Shown here: positions 35,700 to 44,253 of the stretch, piece by piece
How the letters are laid out: each line of letters starts with the position of its first letter
Position numbering within the stretch: the first letter of the stretch is position 1
Program-made: the position numbers and the translations under genes
Assembly: GCF_900182815.1 (NCBI RefSeq)
Contig: NZ_FXUA01000002.1
Coordinates: forward strand, 496,001-560,000
Source: Algoriphagus winogradskyi
GTDB taxonomy: Bacteria > Bacteroidota > Bacteroidia > Cytophagales > Cyclobacteriaceae
Direction of reading: 5' to 3'
Length of the DNA stretch: 64,000 bases
Notes under the pieces: generated by a model
The model's input: the letters and a program-made list of their open reading frames with translations, nothing else
The model's database searches: none
Told to the model about the DNA's origin: nothing

Positions 35700-36692
35700 T
35701 TAGGAAAGAATAGTGTCCCAAGTGGCTTTGGCAGTTTTTTCCCAGCTAAACTCCGGCGCCCGTTTCAATCCATTTACAACACATTCTACATAGAAATTCT
35801 CATCGTTGACCAATTTTTCTATGCCTTTTTGTATCGCAGAAACATCTTCAGGATCTACACAAAGTGCAGCTCCGCCAGCGACCTCAGGAAGGGAGCTAGT
35901 GTTTGAAGTCAAAACAGGAGTGCCGGAAGCCATGGATTCAATGATAGGTAAGCCAAAGCCTTCCATTAGTGAAACAAATAAGGTAGCATGTGCGCCTTTG
36001 TATAGTTTCGGTAAGTCTTCTTCCTCTATAAAACCCAAAAACCGAACCCTTTTTTGGATACCGAGACTGTTGATCAATGCCTCGAGCTCCGGATCCTCGT
36101 TGCCAGAAAGAAAAAACATAAAGTCGTTCGGGATCCTTGCCTTTGCAAAAGCAGTTAGCATGGCCGGTACATTTTTGTTTTTGCGCCGGTTTCCCACATA
36201 TAAAAAATAGGGGCGGGCGCTTTCGTATTCCTCTTCGTTTTGAAGAAAGTGGTTATCCACTCCATTATAAATCACTTGAATCAAGCTTTCGGGAATTCCA
36301 AGAATTTCTACCAGCTGCTTTTTGCTGAAATGAGAAACAGTAATGATTTTCTTAGCTTTTGGCGCCAGCCTAGCTATCACCTGCTCGTAATAAATCTTGT
36401 GCAGCTTTGAATAGTAAAATAAATGCATCAAATCATGCACGGTGAAAATAAATGGCGTTTTAGAGAAAGCAGGAGGCATAAAGGAAGGACTGTAGAAAAC
36501 ATCAGCATTTGATTTCTTTATTTCCTCACCTAGCATCAAAGGGGAAAGTAAACTCCCCAAGCCCATTTTGCTCTTTACAAATTCACAGTTGGCTTCCACT
36601 GGAGCAAGCTTCATTACCTCGTGATACAGTCTACCGATGCCAGTATTTCCCGCCCAGCGACTATCAATCAATATCTTTTGTTGTCGATTCAT
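35700..36692 (-). CDS. Glycosyltransferase family 4
   Basis: A 330-residue GT-B retaining transferase. The start DSRWAGNTGIGRLYHE, the phosphate-binding LYVGNRRKNKNVPAML and the donor-site SLMEGFGLPIIESMASGTPV (EX7E pattern, E then E) match GT4 enzymes. It overlaps the upstream Wzy gene by 4 bases (ATGA), so it is translationally coupled with it. Sugar specificity is unknown. Confidence 0.92.
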   Translation of the reverse strand: MNRQQKILIDSRWAGNTGIGRLYHEVMKLAPVEANCEFVKSKMGLGSLLSPLMLGEEIKKSNADVFYSPSFMPPAFSKTPFIFTVHDLMHLFYYSKLHKIYYEQVIARLAPKAKKIITVSHFSKKQLVEILGIPESLIQVIYNGVDNHFLQNEEEYESARPYFLYVGNRRKNKNVPAMLTAFAKARIPNDFMFFLSGNEDPELEALINSLGIQKRVRFLGFIEEEDLPKLYKGAHATLFVSLMEGFGLPIIESMASGTPVLTSNTSSLPEVAGGAALCVDPEDVSAIQKGIEKLVNDENFYVECVVNGLKRAPEFSWEKTAKATWDTILS

Positions 36693-37906
36693 AGGCTTAT
36701 TTGGACTTTTTTGAAATTGATTTCCTTGAAGGAGCCGATGAGAAATATTAGGCAGAAGTACATCGCCAGGTCGTTGTCATAGCCGGAATACAAAATCATC
36801 ATAATGGCTAGAACAGGTAGAAAAAGAGCAACCCACAGTTTAGAATTGTCCATTTTGCGCCAGCACTCCCGTATAAACCAGAATATATAGGCGGAGAAGG
36901 AAATAAACCCAACCACACCTAACTCCAGATATGCGGACATAAATGTATTGTGAATGTGAGGTTCACCTCTGTAAAATTCCGCATATTCTCCAAGGAATTC
37001 TGGAGCGCTTAGAAATCCATTTCCAAAGGGTGAGATAGAGTTAAAATTCTGGATGAAGGCCTTCCAATAGACTAACCGGATGCCCATGCCGTCATTGGAT
37101 GAGGTCAAAGAATCTATTCGGATTACTTTCTGAAGTACAAAAGGAAGGGCAAATGCCACTAAAACGAGCATAGCGATTTTCCATTTTTTTCCTATGGAAA
37201 TCCAAATCAGAAAGAAAACTCCAAAAATTAGAGCAACTATAGGCGTGCGGGAAAGGCTTAGAAAGGCAACTAGGAATACAAAAAGGATTCTCCAGGCCGA
37301 CAGCTTATTTTTCAAAACTACTGGAATACAGATAAATACAAATCCTATAAGGGCGATGCGCGCACCGAACATGTTTTTATCGTCCAATCCCCAATAATAT
37401 AGCGAGTCTCGATAAAGGGTGCTCGCTTGTCCAGATGATTCACTCCCGGTGATTAATTTGAAATCGTATGCCTGATGATAAATGAGAAGTTGCACAAGTG
37501 ATAGTGCTAAAACAGCCAGCAAAACTGTATCTAACCTTTTTATTATTGATTCATTGTCTTGAGAGCTCAGCCAATTGATAGCAAAAAAGAGGAAAGAGAA
37601 ATTGATCAGTAGCTTTATAATATTGGTAAAAGCTAGTGGCTGCCCTGGATATGTTATCAAATAGCTGATTACTGCGTAGGAGCTGAAAACGGCCAGAGCG
37701 ATTGACCAATTTGGGAATTTAATCTGAGGCGTTTCTCTGTAAAAAAAGAAGCAACTCACCAGAAAAAATACCGGGTAAACTTTTACCGGAAGGAACATGG
37801 AGATCAGCGATAGCAAAAAAAGGGTTTCCGCAATGGAAATTGCTTTCCAAGGATGTCCTTCAAAGGTCGAAGTCTGATTTTTCAATGAAATTTCCGGTGT
37901 GCTCAT
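36689..37906 (-). CDS. O-antigen polymerase/ligase-like membrane protein (Wzy-type)
   Basis: A 405-residue polytopic membrane protein with about 10-11 hydrophobic segments. The periplasmic loop region with LVYWKAFIQNFNSISPFGNGF followed by HIHNTFMSAYLELGVVGF is the Wzy/WaaL (O-antigen ligase superfamily) pattern, including the conserved histidine. It lies among glycosyltransferases with a Wzx, so polymerase is more likely than LPS ligase, but the two cannot be told apart by sequence here. Overlaps neighbouring genes at both ends by 4 bases. Confidence 0.85.
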   Translation of the reverse strand: MSTPEISLKNQTSTFEGHPWKAISIAETLFLLSLISMFLPVKVYPVFFLVSCFFFYRETPQIKFPNWSIALAVFSSYAVISYLITYPGQPLAFTNIIKLLINFSFLFFAINWLSSQDNESIIKRLDTVLLAVLALSLVQLLIYHQAYDFKLITGSESSGQASTLYRDSLYYWGLDDKNMFGARIALIGFVFICIPVVLKNKLSAWRILFVFLVAFLSLSRTPIVALIFGVFFLIWISIGKKWKIAMLVLVAFALPFVLQKVIRIDSLTSSNDGMGIRLVYWKAFIQNFNSISPFGNGFLSAPEFLGEYAEFYRGEPHIHNTFMSAYLELGVVGFISFSAYIFWFIRECWRKMDNSKLWVALFLPVLAIMMILYSGYDNDLAMYFCLIFLIGSFKEINFKKVQISL

Positions 37907-39114
37907 TTTGAAAAAACAGTTAGTGGTTTTTTCAATGCTTCTTTCAAAACAGTCTCATATTCCCCGATCAAGCGATCCGCATCCAAAATAGAAGCTACAG
38001 ATTCCCGAGCAGCTTGACTGAACTGATTATAAAGCTGTGGCTCAAAATAAATCTGACGCATCACCGCGCTCAAAGAACCCGGCTCACTGTCATAACAATA
38101 AAGGCCATTGATTCCGTCCTTTACCGTTTCTTGAAGTCCTCCTCTTTTGTTTGCGATCACCGGAACATGGTTTGCCAAGGCCTCGATAGCCACCATGCCG
38201 AGCGGTTCTTCCCAGAGTGATGGGACTATCAATACATCGATTTCTGCTAGAAATTCGGTGGAATTCATATAACCTACAAACTCAATATTCGCTCCGGAGG
38301 TAATTTCTTTCAGATGTTTTTCGTATTCCGAGTCCCCTTTTCCAGCAATGCTCAACTTAGCATCGAAGTCTAAGGTCTTGAATTGTTCGATTAGCCATTC
38401 CAATCCCTTGACTTTAGATAGAGTGCCTAAGTAGCCGTATCGAATTGGTTGCTCAGATTTTCTAGGAGCTTTTGCAGATGGGTTTGGAATTGTTCGTGTG
38501 TTGTAAATAATGTTTTTATAAGCACGCGAGAAGTAGCCGAAATCAATAAAACGCTGCAAAATGCTATTGCTGATACCTACTACTGCGGACACTTGGGTCG
38601 ACTTTTCAGCGTGATTGCTTCGCAAAAGTTTACAGCTCAAACACTGATTTTCGCAGGTTTGCTCATTCTTGAACATGTTACTATTCGGACAAAGCAAATA
38701 CAGATCGTGTAGCACCTGAACGATTGGGATTCCGGCATGATGTATTGGTTCCCAGACTGCCGCAGACCAACCTGCGAGGTTGTGACAGGAGACAATATCT
38801 GGTTTTTCACCATCTAGAATCGTTTTTACTACCCTAGCCATTTTTTCGTTGGACTGGTCCTGATAGTGCCAATTAAGCTTTACTAACTTGTTTTTCTTCG
38901 TTTTGGAATAGGGCCAATACCCGTTTTGCAAACCAGCCCTATATACTTTTACTCCATCAACATGCTCCTTTTTCAGACCTGGTTCAGGCATTAGACTCAG
39001 CACTAGGACTTCATGGCCAAGAGATTTCATTCCCTCCACAATCAGCTTTAGGGAAATCTCCGCTCCTCCTTCGATGAGTGGGCTATAGAGAGAGTTGATG
39101 TATAGTATTTTCAT
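37903..39114 (-). CDS. Glycosyltransferase family 4
   Basis: A 403-residue GT-B transferase. The N-terminal YINSLYSPLIEGGAEISLKL (glycine loop), the CENQCLSCKLLR cysteine segment (about 153-164) and the donor-site VPSLWEEPLGMVAIEALANHVPVIA pattern are typical of GT4 enzymes of polysaccharide clusters. The cysteine-rich insert is common in one GT4 subgroup (glycosyltransferases with a zinc-like CxxxCxxC). It overlaps the Wzy-type gene by 4 bases. Confidence 0.92.
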   Translation of the reverse strand: MKILYINSLYSPLIEGGAEISLKLIVEGMKSLGHEVLVLSLMPEPGLKKEHVDGVKVYRAGLQNGYWPYSKTKKNKLVKLNWHYQDQSNEKMARVVKTILDGEKPDIVSCHNLAGWSAAVWEPIHHAGIPIVQVLHDLYLLCPNSNMFKNEQTCENQCLSCKLLRSNHAEKSTQVSAVVGISNSILQRFIDFGYFSRAYKNIIYNTRTIPNPSAKAPRKSEQPIRYGYLGTLSKVKGLEWLIEQFKTLDFDAKLSIAGKGDSEYEKHLKEITSGANIEFVGYMNSTEFLAEIDVLIVPSLWEEPLGMVAIEALANHVPVIANKRGGLQETVKDGINGLYCYDSEPGSLSAVMRQIYFEPQLYNQFSQAARESVASILDADRLIGEYETVLKEALKKPLTVFSK

Positions 39115-39141
39115 TGAGTTCGACTAGCTGAAAAAAGTGTT

Positions 39142-40218
39142 TTAATTTAGAAGGCTTTCATATAGCTTGATTAAGCTATCCGTTACGACTTGTTTACTGT
39201 TTTTCTTTAAAACCAAATCTCTCATTCTATGGCCTTTTTCGATCAGAGAATTGGGGTTAGTTTGATGAAGTGTTACTGCTTTGAGAATCTGCTTTTCCAG
39301 AGCTTTCAAGTGCTCCGACTCCTGCTCGTAACTATAATCAAAAACATCATCTCCTGCATTCAAGTCAGCAATAGTGCCAATTCTGGGACAGATGACGGTT
39401 CTTCCATAAGAAAAAGCTAGAATGACAGTTCCGGAGTTCAGGCTACTTTCCAAGGAATAAGGAAGTATCAATAAATCGGATTGATGAATATAGCTTGGTA
39501 ATTCAGCGTCCGGAATGAATTTCAAATCCAGGGAAATATTGGGCACTTTCTCTGCCAACTTCTGCAGTTCCACCCGATAAGCTTCAGAATTTGGATTGCC
39601 GGCAATGGTCAAGTGAACTGAATCTGAAAAACCCTTTACCACTTCGGTCAGCAACTCTATATTTTTATAAGGTTTGATCGCACCGATGAAAAGCAGCTTC
39701 AACTTTTCATTCTTATTCTCATTACTTTCTGGCAGCATTTGACCATATACATCGACAAAATCAGGATGCGGAATATGGATAACCCTAGCTTTCAAATTTG
39801 GGTATTGACTGCGCAAAATATCTCTGCTTACCTCAGAATGTATTACAATGGCATCTGCTTGTGAGACGATTTTTCCGGTTAATGCCCGACTTAGCTCCCC
39901 GGATTTCTTCTCGTGAGAAAGTCTATTGTGCATCGTCCAAACCAATTTTTTCTTCCCAAATTTTACAGCAGCTAGCACTACTAATTTTCGAAAGTAACTT
40001 TTCCACATACTGGTAGCACTGCTATCATCCAGATTTTCAAACCAATTCAGATGAAGTAATTTGATAGATTGGAAATGCTTCATCGAAGAAAGAAAATCAT
40101 CCAGTCTGTTCACGTCATACCCATGCTTTTCCAGTCCATTGACCAGAATGGCGATATATTGATTTTCCTTGTTTTCGCAGGGATTGAAGATGATTTTGGA
40201 AGGTGAATCCATAGCCAT
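39142..40218 (-). CDS. Glycosyltransferase family 4-like
   Basis: A 358-residue GT-B protein. LLFIGAIKPYKNIELLTEVV is the phosphate-binding start of the C-terminal lobe; the donor site LPYSLESSLNSGTVILAFSYGRTVICP is atypical in that the EX7E motif is degenerate. The N-terminal lobe has WTMHNRLSHEKKSGEL. The stop of the upstream GT2 gene and its start share one base (40218). The fine specificity is unknown. Confidence 0.85.
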   Translation of the reverse strand: MAMDSPSKIIFNPCENKENQYIAILVNGLEKHGYDVNRLDDFLSSMKHFQSIKLLHLNWFENLDDSSATSMWKSYFRKLVVLAAVKFGKKKLVWTMHNRLSHEKKSGELSRALTGKIVSQADAIVIHSEVSRDILRSQYPNLKARVIHIPHPDFVDVYGQMLPESNENKNEKLKLLFIGAIKPYKNIELLTEVVKGFSDSVHLTIAGNPNSEAYRVELQKLAEKVPNISLDLKFIPDAELPSYIHQSDLLILPYSLESSLNSGTVILAFSYGRTVICPRIGTIADLNAGDDVFDYSYEQESEHLKALEKQILKAVTLHQTNPNSLIEKGHRMRDLVLKKNSKQVVTDSLIKLYESLLN

Positions 40219-41162
40219 TAAGAGCGGTTGGAATTCATGCTTTTCGCCAGCGCTAATCCTATGTCCTTGATCGACAAACCGAATTTGTCCCGTGAATTCA
40301 TCCAGGTTTTGGCTTTTTCGAATGGATTACTACGCATGGAAAGCATCATTGTGTACAATTTCTTGTCATGCATGTATTTGTCCTTTTCCTTCAGTAAATG
40401 CTGATAAATCACTTTTTCTGAGGGATGTGGAGGATTATCTTTCATGAATTCGCTAAGCCACTCTGAATAATCCACGTCCGCCATCATCTTGTGCAGGTCA
40501 TTCCCTGTGGAAGTGATGGAAAGTCGGTTGCTTCTGTATTCAAAAACAGGTTTGTTGCTATGAGCGATGCCCTTTTCAGCAGAAGCGACGAAGGCGGTGA
40601 TATCATCCGAACCCCAGGCGAGTGGAAGTTTGTAAAAACCGCCTTGGGATTTTAGCGTGGAAGAATTATATAGATAATCTGAAATGTAATTTGAGCGCAA
40701 CTGGCGCAAGCGATGCCATATCGAGTCATAGACATATTCGAAAGCAGGCAGGGCGGGTGTCAGCAGCACGTCATTTCCATCATCATCGATGATTTTGCTT
40801 CGACAATGGTACACGTTTAAGTTTGGGTACTGTGATATCAACATTTCAAACTCAGCCAAATAATCTGCCGCTAAACGGTCATCATCACCCATTATGACGA
40901 TATATTCCCCAGTGGCAAGGGCTAGGCATTTATTCCAATTGTCCACCAAATCATAAGCACCAACATTCTTTTCGTTCTTGAAATAGCGGATTCTAGGATC
41001 CTGATTTTTCAGCGAAATTTCTTCTATTGGCTCCGGTGAGCAATCATTTAAAATGATCAGTTCGAAGTCCTCAACAGTCTGCGCAAGTATGCTGTCAATG
41101 CATTCTTGCAGGTATTTGCTCTTGTAAGCAGGAATACAAATCGAAAATTTATTCTTGCTCAT
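40218..41162 (-). CDS. Glycosyltransferase family 2
   Basis: A 314-residue GT-A transferase with the family start FSICIPAYKSKYLQECIDSI, ILNDCSPE, the metal-binding GDDDRLAADY and a catalytic WGSDDITAFV loop. The C-terminal part (after about 230) has no transmembrane helix. It overlaps the Wzx gene by 14 bases and so is probably the second gene of the operon. Sugar donor unknown. Confidence 0.91.
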   Translation of the reverse strand: MSKNKFSICIPAYKSKYLQECIDSILAQTVEDFELIILNDCSPEPIEEISLKNQDPRIRYFKNEKNVGAYDLVDNWNKCLALATGEYIVIMGDDDRLAADYLAEFEMLISQYPNLNVYHCRSKIIDDDGNDVLLTPALPAFEYVYDSIWHRLRQLRSNYISDYLYNSSTLKSQGGFYKLPLAWGSDDITAFVASAEKGIAHSNKPVFEYRSNRLSITSTGNDLHKMMADVDYSEWLSEFMKDNPPHPSEKVIYQHLLKEKDKYMHDKKLYTMMLSMRSNPFEKAKTWMNSRDKFGLSIKDIGLALAKSMNSNRS

Positions 41163-42696
41163 TGGATACTTTTCTTTTCAAAAGTTTGGTGCGGAGAAAT
41201 TCAATATCCGCGGATTTGATGATAAACAGAAAATGGAATGCGGCAAAAACCGTAGTGAAAATAGCCGATCTGATGATCATTCCCAGAATTCCTACCGGCA
41301 TCTCTATCCATTTTTCCAATCCAAATGCAACTGCAAATGCGATCACAGCTCCTAGGACCGAAGGGGAAAAAGCACTGAGAAATATTTTCTTACTATCTAG
41401 CTTTAGCACTTTAGGAATATAATAAATATAGAAGAAACCGATCTGTATTAGCATGTAAGCTAAGTAACCGATTACTGCAGCGCCGACATTCAGGGTGGGT
41501 GCGAGGATAATGGTAATCGGCAAAGAAAGTATGCAGGCAGTTGCGGAAGAGTAAATAAGGAAGCGGGTTTTACCTGAGGATAGGACCAGACTCGCCACCG
41601 GAGTATTGTGCATATTGAGCAGCACAGTGAGTAACCAAATGTTCAGCCATACCGCCAAATGGAGGTAATCTTTCCCCATATAGAGGAGAAGAATAGCTTC
41701 AGAATTCAGCACAAGGAGAAAAACAATAAAACTTAGAAAAATTGAAATAAAGCGAGTGGCTGTAAAGACCATTTTCTCCATTTTAGGATGATTTCCCTCT
41801 TGGTAGACTTTGGAAGCCGAAGGTAGAAGCACCTGCAAGAAAATTGTTCCAAAGGAAATAATCAGCATCGCAATCGTCTGAATTACACGATAATCTGTCA
41901 ACACATCGATGCCCGAAGCAAATTTGGCTAGCAAAATAGGTCGAAGTTCATTTGCAGTGAGTTGGAATAAACCCATCAAAAAGATCGCGGAACTGTAGCC
42001 AATAATCTCCCTGAAAATTTTTCCATCCCATTTCGGAGTAAGTAATTGTCCTAAGGGAATTGGGAAAACTCTCAGTTTTAAAATATTAAGCGGAATCGGG
42101 ACAAGGGTAGAAATGGTATAGAACAGAAAATACACCGGCAGCGACCATTTGAACTGTATGGCTGCGATAGCTACAAGGAAATTCAAAACACTACTAACTA
42201 CTGTCACCCGATTCACATATCCCAGCTCATCCTTCGCACTGAGCAGCTGAATGATCACATTCGAAAGCCAGTTTAAAACTGTACTTGCTGAAAGTATGTA
42301 CATCATGATCCTGTAAGTCGGAATCTGATCAGGTTTGAGGTTGAAGAAAAACTGGCCGTAATTGGCCATAAACATGAAAATCAGGGCATTAATGAGGCCA
42401 ATAGTTCCATAGAAAATTATGCTGGAGCGTGATGCTTTCCCAATATTTTCCCAGTCGGATTTCGCTTCCCACATGGAGAAAAAACGGACTGATCCCACAT
42501 TCATCCCCAAATCCATTAATCTTAGATAAGCATTGAGCGAGAAAGCCAAGGCAATCAATCCGTAGTCGGCTTTGCCATAATAGCCCACCAACAGAGGGAT
42601 GGTCACGAACTTGGCAGCGGCATCGAGAATTTTGGCTAAAATCCCCCAGACTGAACCTGAAAAAATACGATGGACTGCAACTGGTTTGGAGCTCAA
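41149..42696 (-). CDS. Polysaccharide flippase (Wzx/MATE-like)
   Basis: A 515-residue membrane protein with about 14 helices of the MOP exporter superfamily; it would flip lipid-linked repeat units to the outer side of the inner membrane. The N-terminal GSVWGILAKILDAAAKFVTI and LIALAFSLNAYLRLMDLGMNVG segments are typical. It is the first gene of the minus-strand cluster, with a possible -7 box at 42741-42748 upstream. Confidence 0.92.
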   Translation of the reverse strand: MSSKPVAVHRIFSGSVWGILAKILDAAAKFVTIPLLVGYYGKADYGLIALAFSLNAYLRLMDLGMNVGSVRFFSMWEAKSDWENIGKASRSSIIFYGTIGLINALIFMFMANYGQFFFNLKPDQIPTYRIMMYILSASTVLNWLSNVIIQLLSAKDELGYVNRVTVVSSVLNFLVAIAAIQFKWSLPVYFLFYTISTLVPIPLNILKLRVFPIPLGQLLTPKWDGKIFREIIGYSSAIFLMGLFQLTANELRPILLAKFASGIDVLTDYRVIQTIAMLIISFGTIFLQVLLPSASKVYQEGNHPKMEKMVFTATRFISIFLSFIVFLLVLNSEAILLLYMGKDYLHLAVWLNIWLLTVLLNMHNTPVASLVLSSGKTRFLIYSSATACILSLPITIILAPTLNVGAAVIGYLAYMLIQIGFFYIYYIPKVLKLDSKKIFLSAFSPSVLGAVIAFAVAFGLEKWIEMPVGILGMIIRSAIFTTVFAAFHFLFIIKSADIEFLRTKLLKRKVSNEQE

Positions 42697-42740
42697 AATA
42701 GTCTTTTAATGATTTTGTACTGAATTTACGTCCATCTTAC

Positions 42741-42748
42741 CAAAAATA
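42741..42748 (-). promoter_or_regulatory. Possible -7 box of the polysaccharide cluster
   Basis: TATTTTTG on the minus strand, 44 bases before the flippase ATG. No TTTG at the expected distance was seen, so this is weak. Confidence 0.35.
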
Positions 42749-42880
42749 GTTCCTCAGCTTAATTTCTCTGGATTTAAAATCAAGTATCTTTTTTGCAAGT
42801 AGTTCGTCGAACTTCTTCAAGAGACCTTGGGCAGATGAAAAATTCAATGCGCCTAAGCGCTCGAGATTCAGCTTTATCGG

Positions 42881-42909
42881 CTGTGGACTATGGTCTATGG
42901 ACAATTGAC
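42881..42909. repeat. Word-repeat spacer before pyruvyl transferase gene
   Basis: GGACTATGGTCTATGG is a near-tandem repeat of an 8-base word (42885-42900), followed by ACAATTGAC. It forms the immediate upstream region of the gene and confuses the start (an ATG occurs inside it). Confidence 0.5.
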
Positions 42910-42913
42910 TAAA

Positions 42914-44116
42914 ATGAAAAACATGACAAAAGTCTTAATTATAGGTGCCTTCGACCGCTACAACTATGGGGATTTGCTTTTCCCTTTGGTGATCGAGCGG
43001 CAATTGAGCTCATATGGCAAGGATTTCGAATTTGAATATTTTGGTTTGGTGGAGAGTGATCTTTCCAATGTGGGAGGATTGCCTACTAAAGGGCTACAGG
43101 AATTTTATAAGAAATGTAGTGATCCTTCCAATCCGGTTCACGTGATTATCGCAGGTGGCGAGGCATTGGGCGTGACGTGGAATTCCCTATTTGCAGCGCT
43201 TAATCCTTTATTTCAGCGCATCAATAAAAGACATGTGCGAGTCAATAAATTGTTGGATTTAAATGCCTGGACAAAAAAAATTCTGAAGGGAAAGACTACG
43301 CTTCCTTTTGTTTTTGATAAATCTGATTTTGCTGGAGTGCAGTCGGTGACCTTGAATTCTTTGGGCGGATCTGGTTTAAGTGCCGCTACCTTTGAAAAGT
43401 ATGATTTCTTAAAAGAGAAATTGCAGAATGCAGATTATTTCGCTGTGCGAGATCAATTAACGGTGGATAACTTGAAGAAAAACGGTCTGAGTGCTAATCT
43501 TTTTCCAGATTCTGCGATTTTGATGTCTGAGTTTTATCCTTTGAATTTTCTCCATAAGAATGTGACTCAGAACGTCGCTGGGTATGTGGCAGAGCACTCT
43601 GGAAAGTATGTTTTTGCTCAAATAAATAAGAAAACTACCAGAGGTCATGAACAGGCTATCACGGATGGTTTGGATGAGATTTATCAAAAAGGGAATACTG
43701 AAATCTGCCTATGTCCAATAGGAAAAGCTTTGGATCATGACGATCATGAGGCGTTGCAGGAAATAGGAGCACTTTTGAAAAGCCCATACACCTATTTTGA
43801 TGCGGATAATATCTGGGACATTATGTACCTGATCGCAAACTCAAAGTGTTATGTTGGTACGAGTTTGCATGGGGCGATTACGGCGTTGAGCTATGCTGTA
43901 CCGCATGTAGGCTTAAAAGTAGAAAAGCTAGGTGCATATTTGGCAACCTGGGGTTTGAAGGGGAATCAGCGCTCCGTAGAATTTTCGGAGATTTATGAGC
44001 AATTCAAAGTGGCGACAAATGCCGCTAAGGAAGAACTGGAAACATCAAGAGCTCTTCAACTCGCAGAGATCAAAAAGGGATTTGATAAGATGGTGAAGGT
44101 ATTGGAGTCAAATTAA
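42914..44116 (+). CDS. Polysaccharide pyruvyl transferase family protein
   Basis: A 400-residue enzyme that adds pyruvyl groups from phosphoenolpyruvate to sugars of exopolysaccharides or cell-wall polymers. The start VLIIGAFDRYNYGDLLFPLVIE is the family glycine/asparagine motif, and YVGTSLHGAITALSYAVPHV is the C-terminal histidine motif. The ATG at 42914 (MKNMTK) is used; the frame opens 8 codons earlier inside a repeated word. Its position, divergent from the cluster, suggests that the polymer made at 32-42.7 kb is pyruvylated. Some relatives (CsaB-like) modify secondary cell-wall polymers. Confidence 0.85.
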   Translation: MKNMTKVLIIGAFDRYNYGDLLFPLVIERQLSSYGKDFEFEYFGLVESDLSNVGGLPTKGLQEFYKKCSDPSNPVHVIIAGGEALGVTWNSLFAALNPLFQRINKRHVRVNKLLDLNAWTKKILKGKTTLPFVFDKSDFAGVQSVTLNSLGGSGLSAATFEKYDFLKEKLQNADYFAVRDQLTVDNLKKNGLSANLFPDSAILMSEFYPLNFLHKNVTQNVAGYVAEHSGKYVFAQINKKTTRGHEQAITDGLDEIYQKGNTEICLCPIGKALDHDDHEALQEIGALLKSPYTYFDADNIWDIMYLIANSKCYVGTSLHGAITALSYAVPHVGLKVEKLGAYLATWGLKGNQRSVEFSEIYEQFKVATNAAKEELETSRALQLAEIKKGFDKMVKVLESN

Positions 44117-44167
44117 GAGCGTTTATACAGATTTTAGATGATTTCAAACTAAATGTTATCCGTGATT

Positions 44168-44240
44168 TTTGTGATTACAATCACAAATAATAGCTATATT
44201 TTGTGATTGTAATCACAAAAAATATATTAAATTTGTGATT
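44168..44240 (+). promoter_or_regulatory. Promoter with double palindromic operator of AAA ATPase gene
   Basis: Two 20-base elements: TTTGTGATT/AATCACAAA with AC centre (44168-44187) and the same arms with GT centre (44200-44219), exact reverse complements of each other and spaced 32 bases centre to centre. A third half-site TTTGTGATT is at 44232-44240. The promoter TTG (44207-44209), 18 bases, TAAATTTG (44228-44235) lies inside: the second palindrome covers the -33 box and the third half-site the -7 box. Predicted transcription start is about 44241. Confidence 0.72.
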
Positions 44241-44253
44241 CATATTCTTAACT

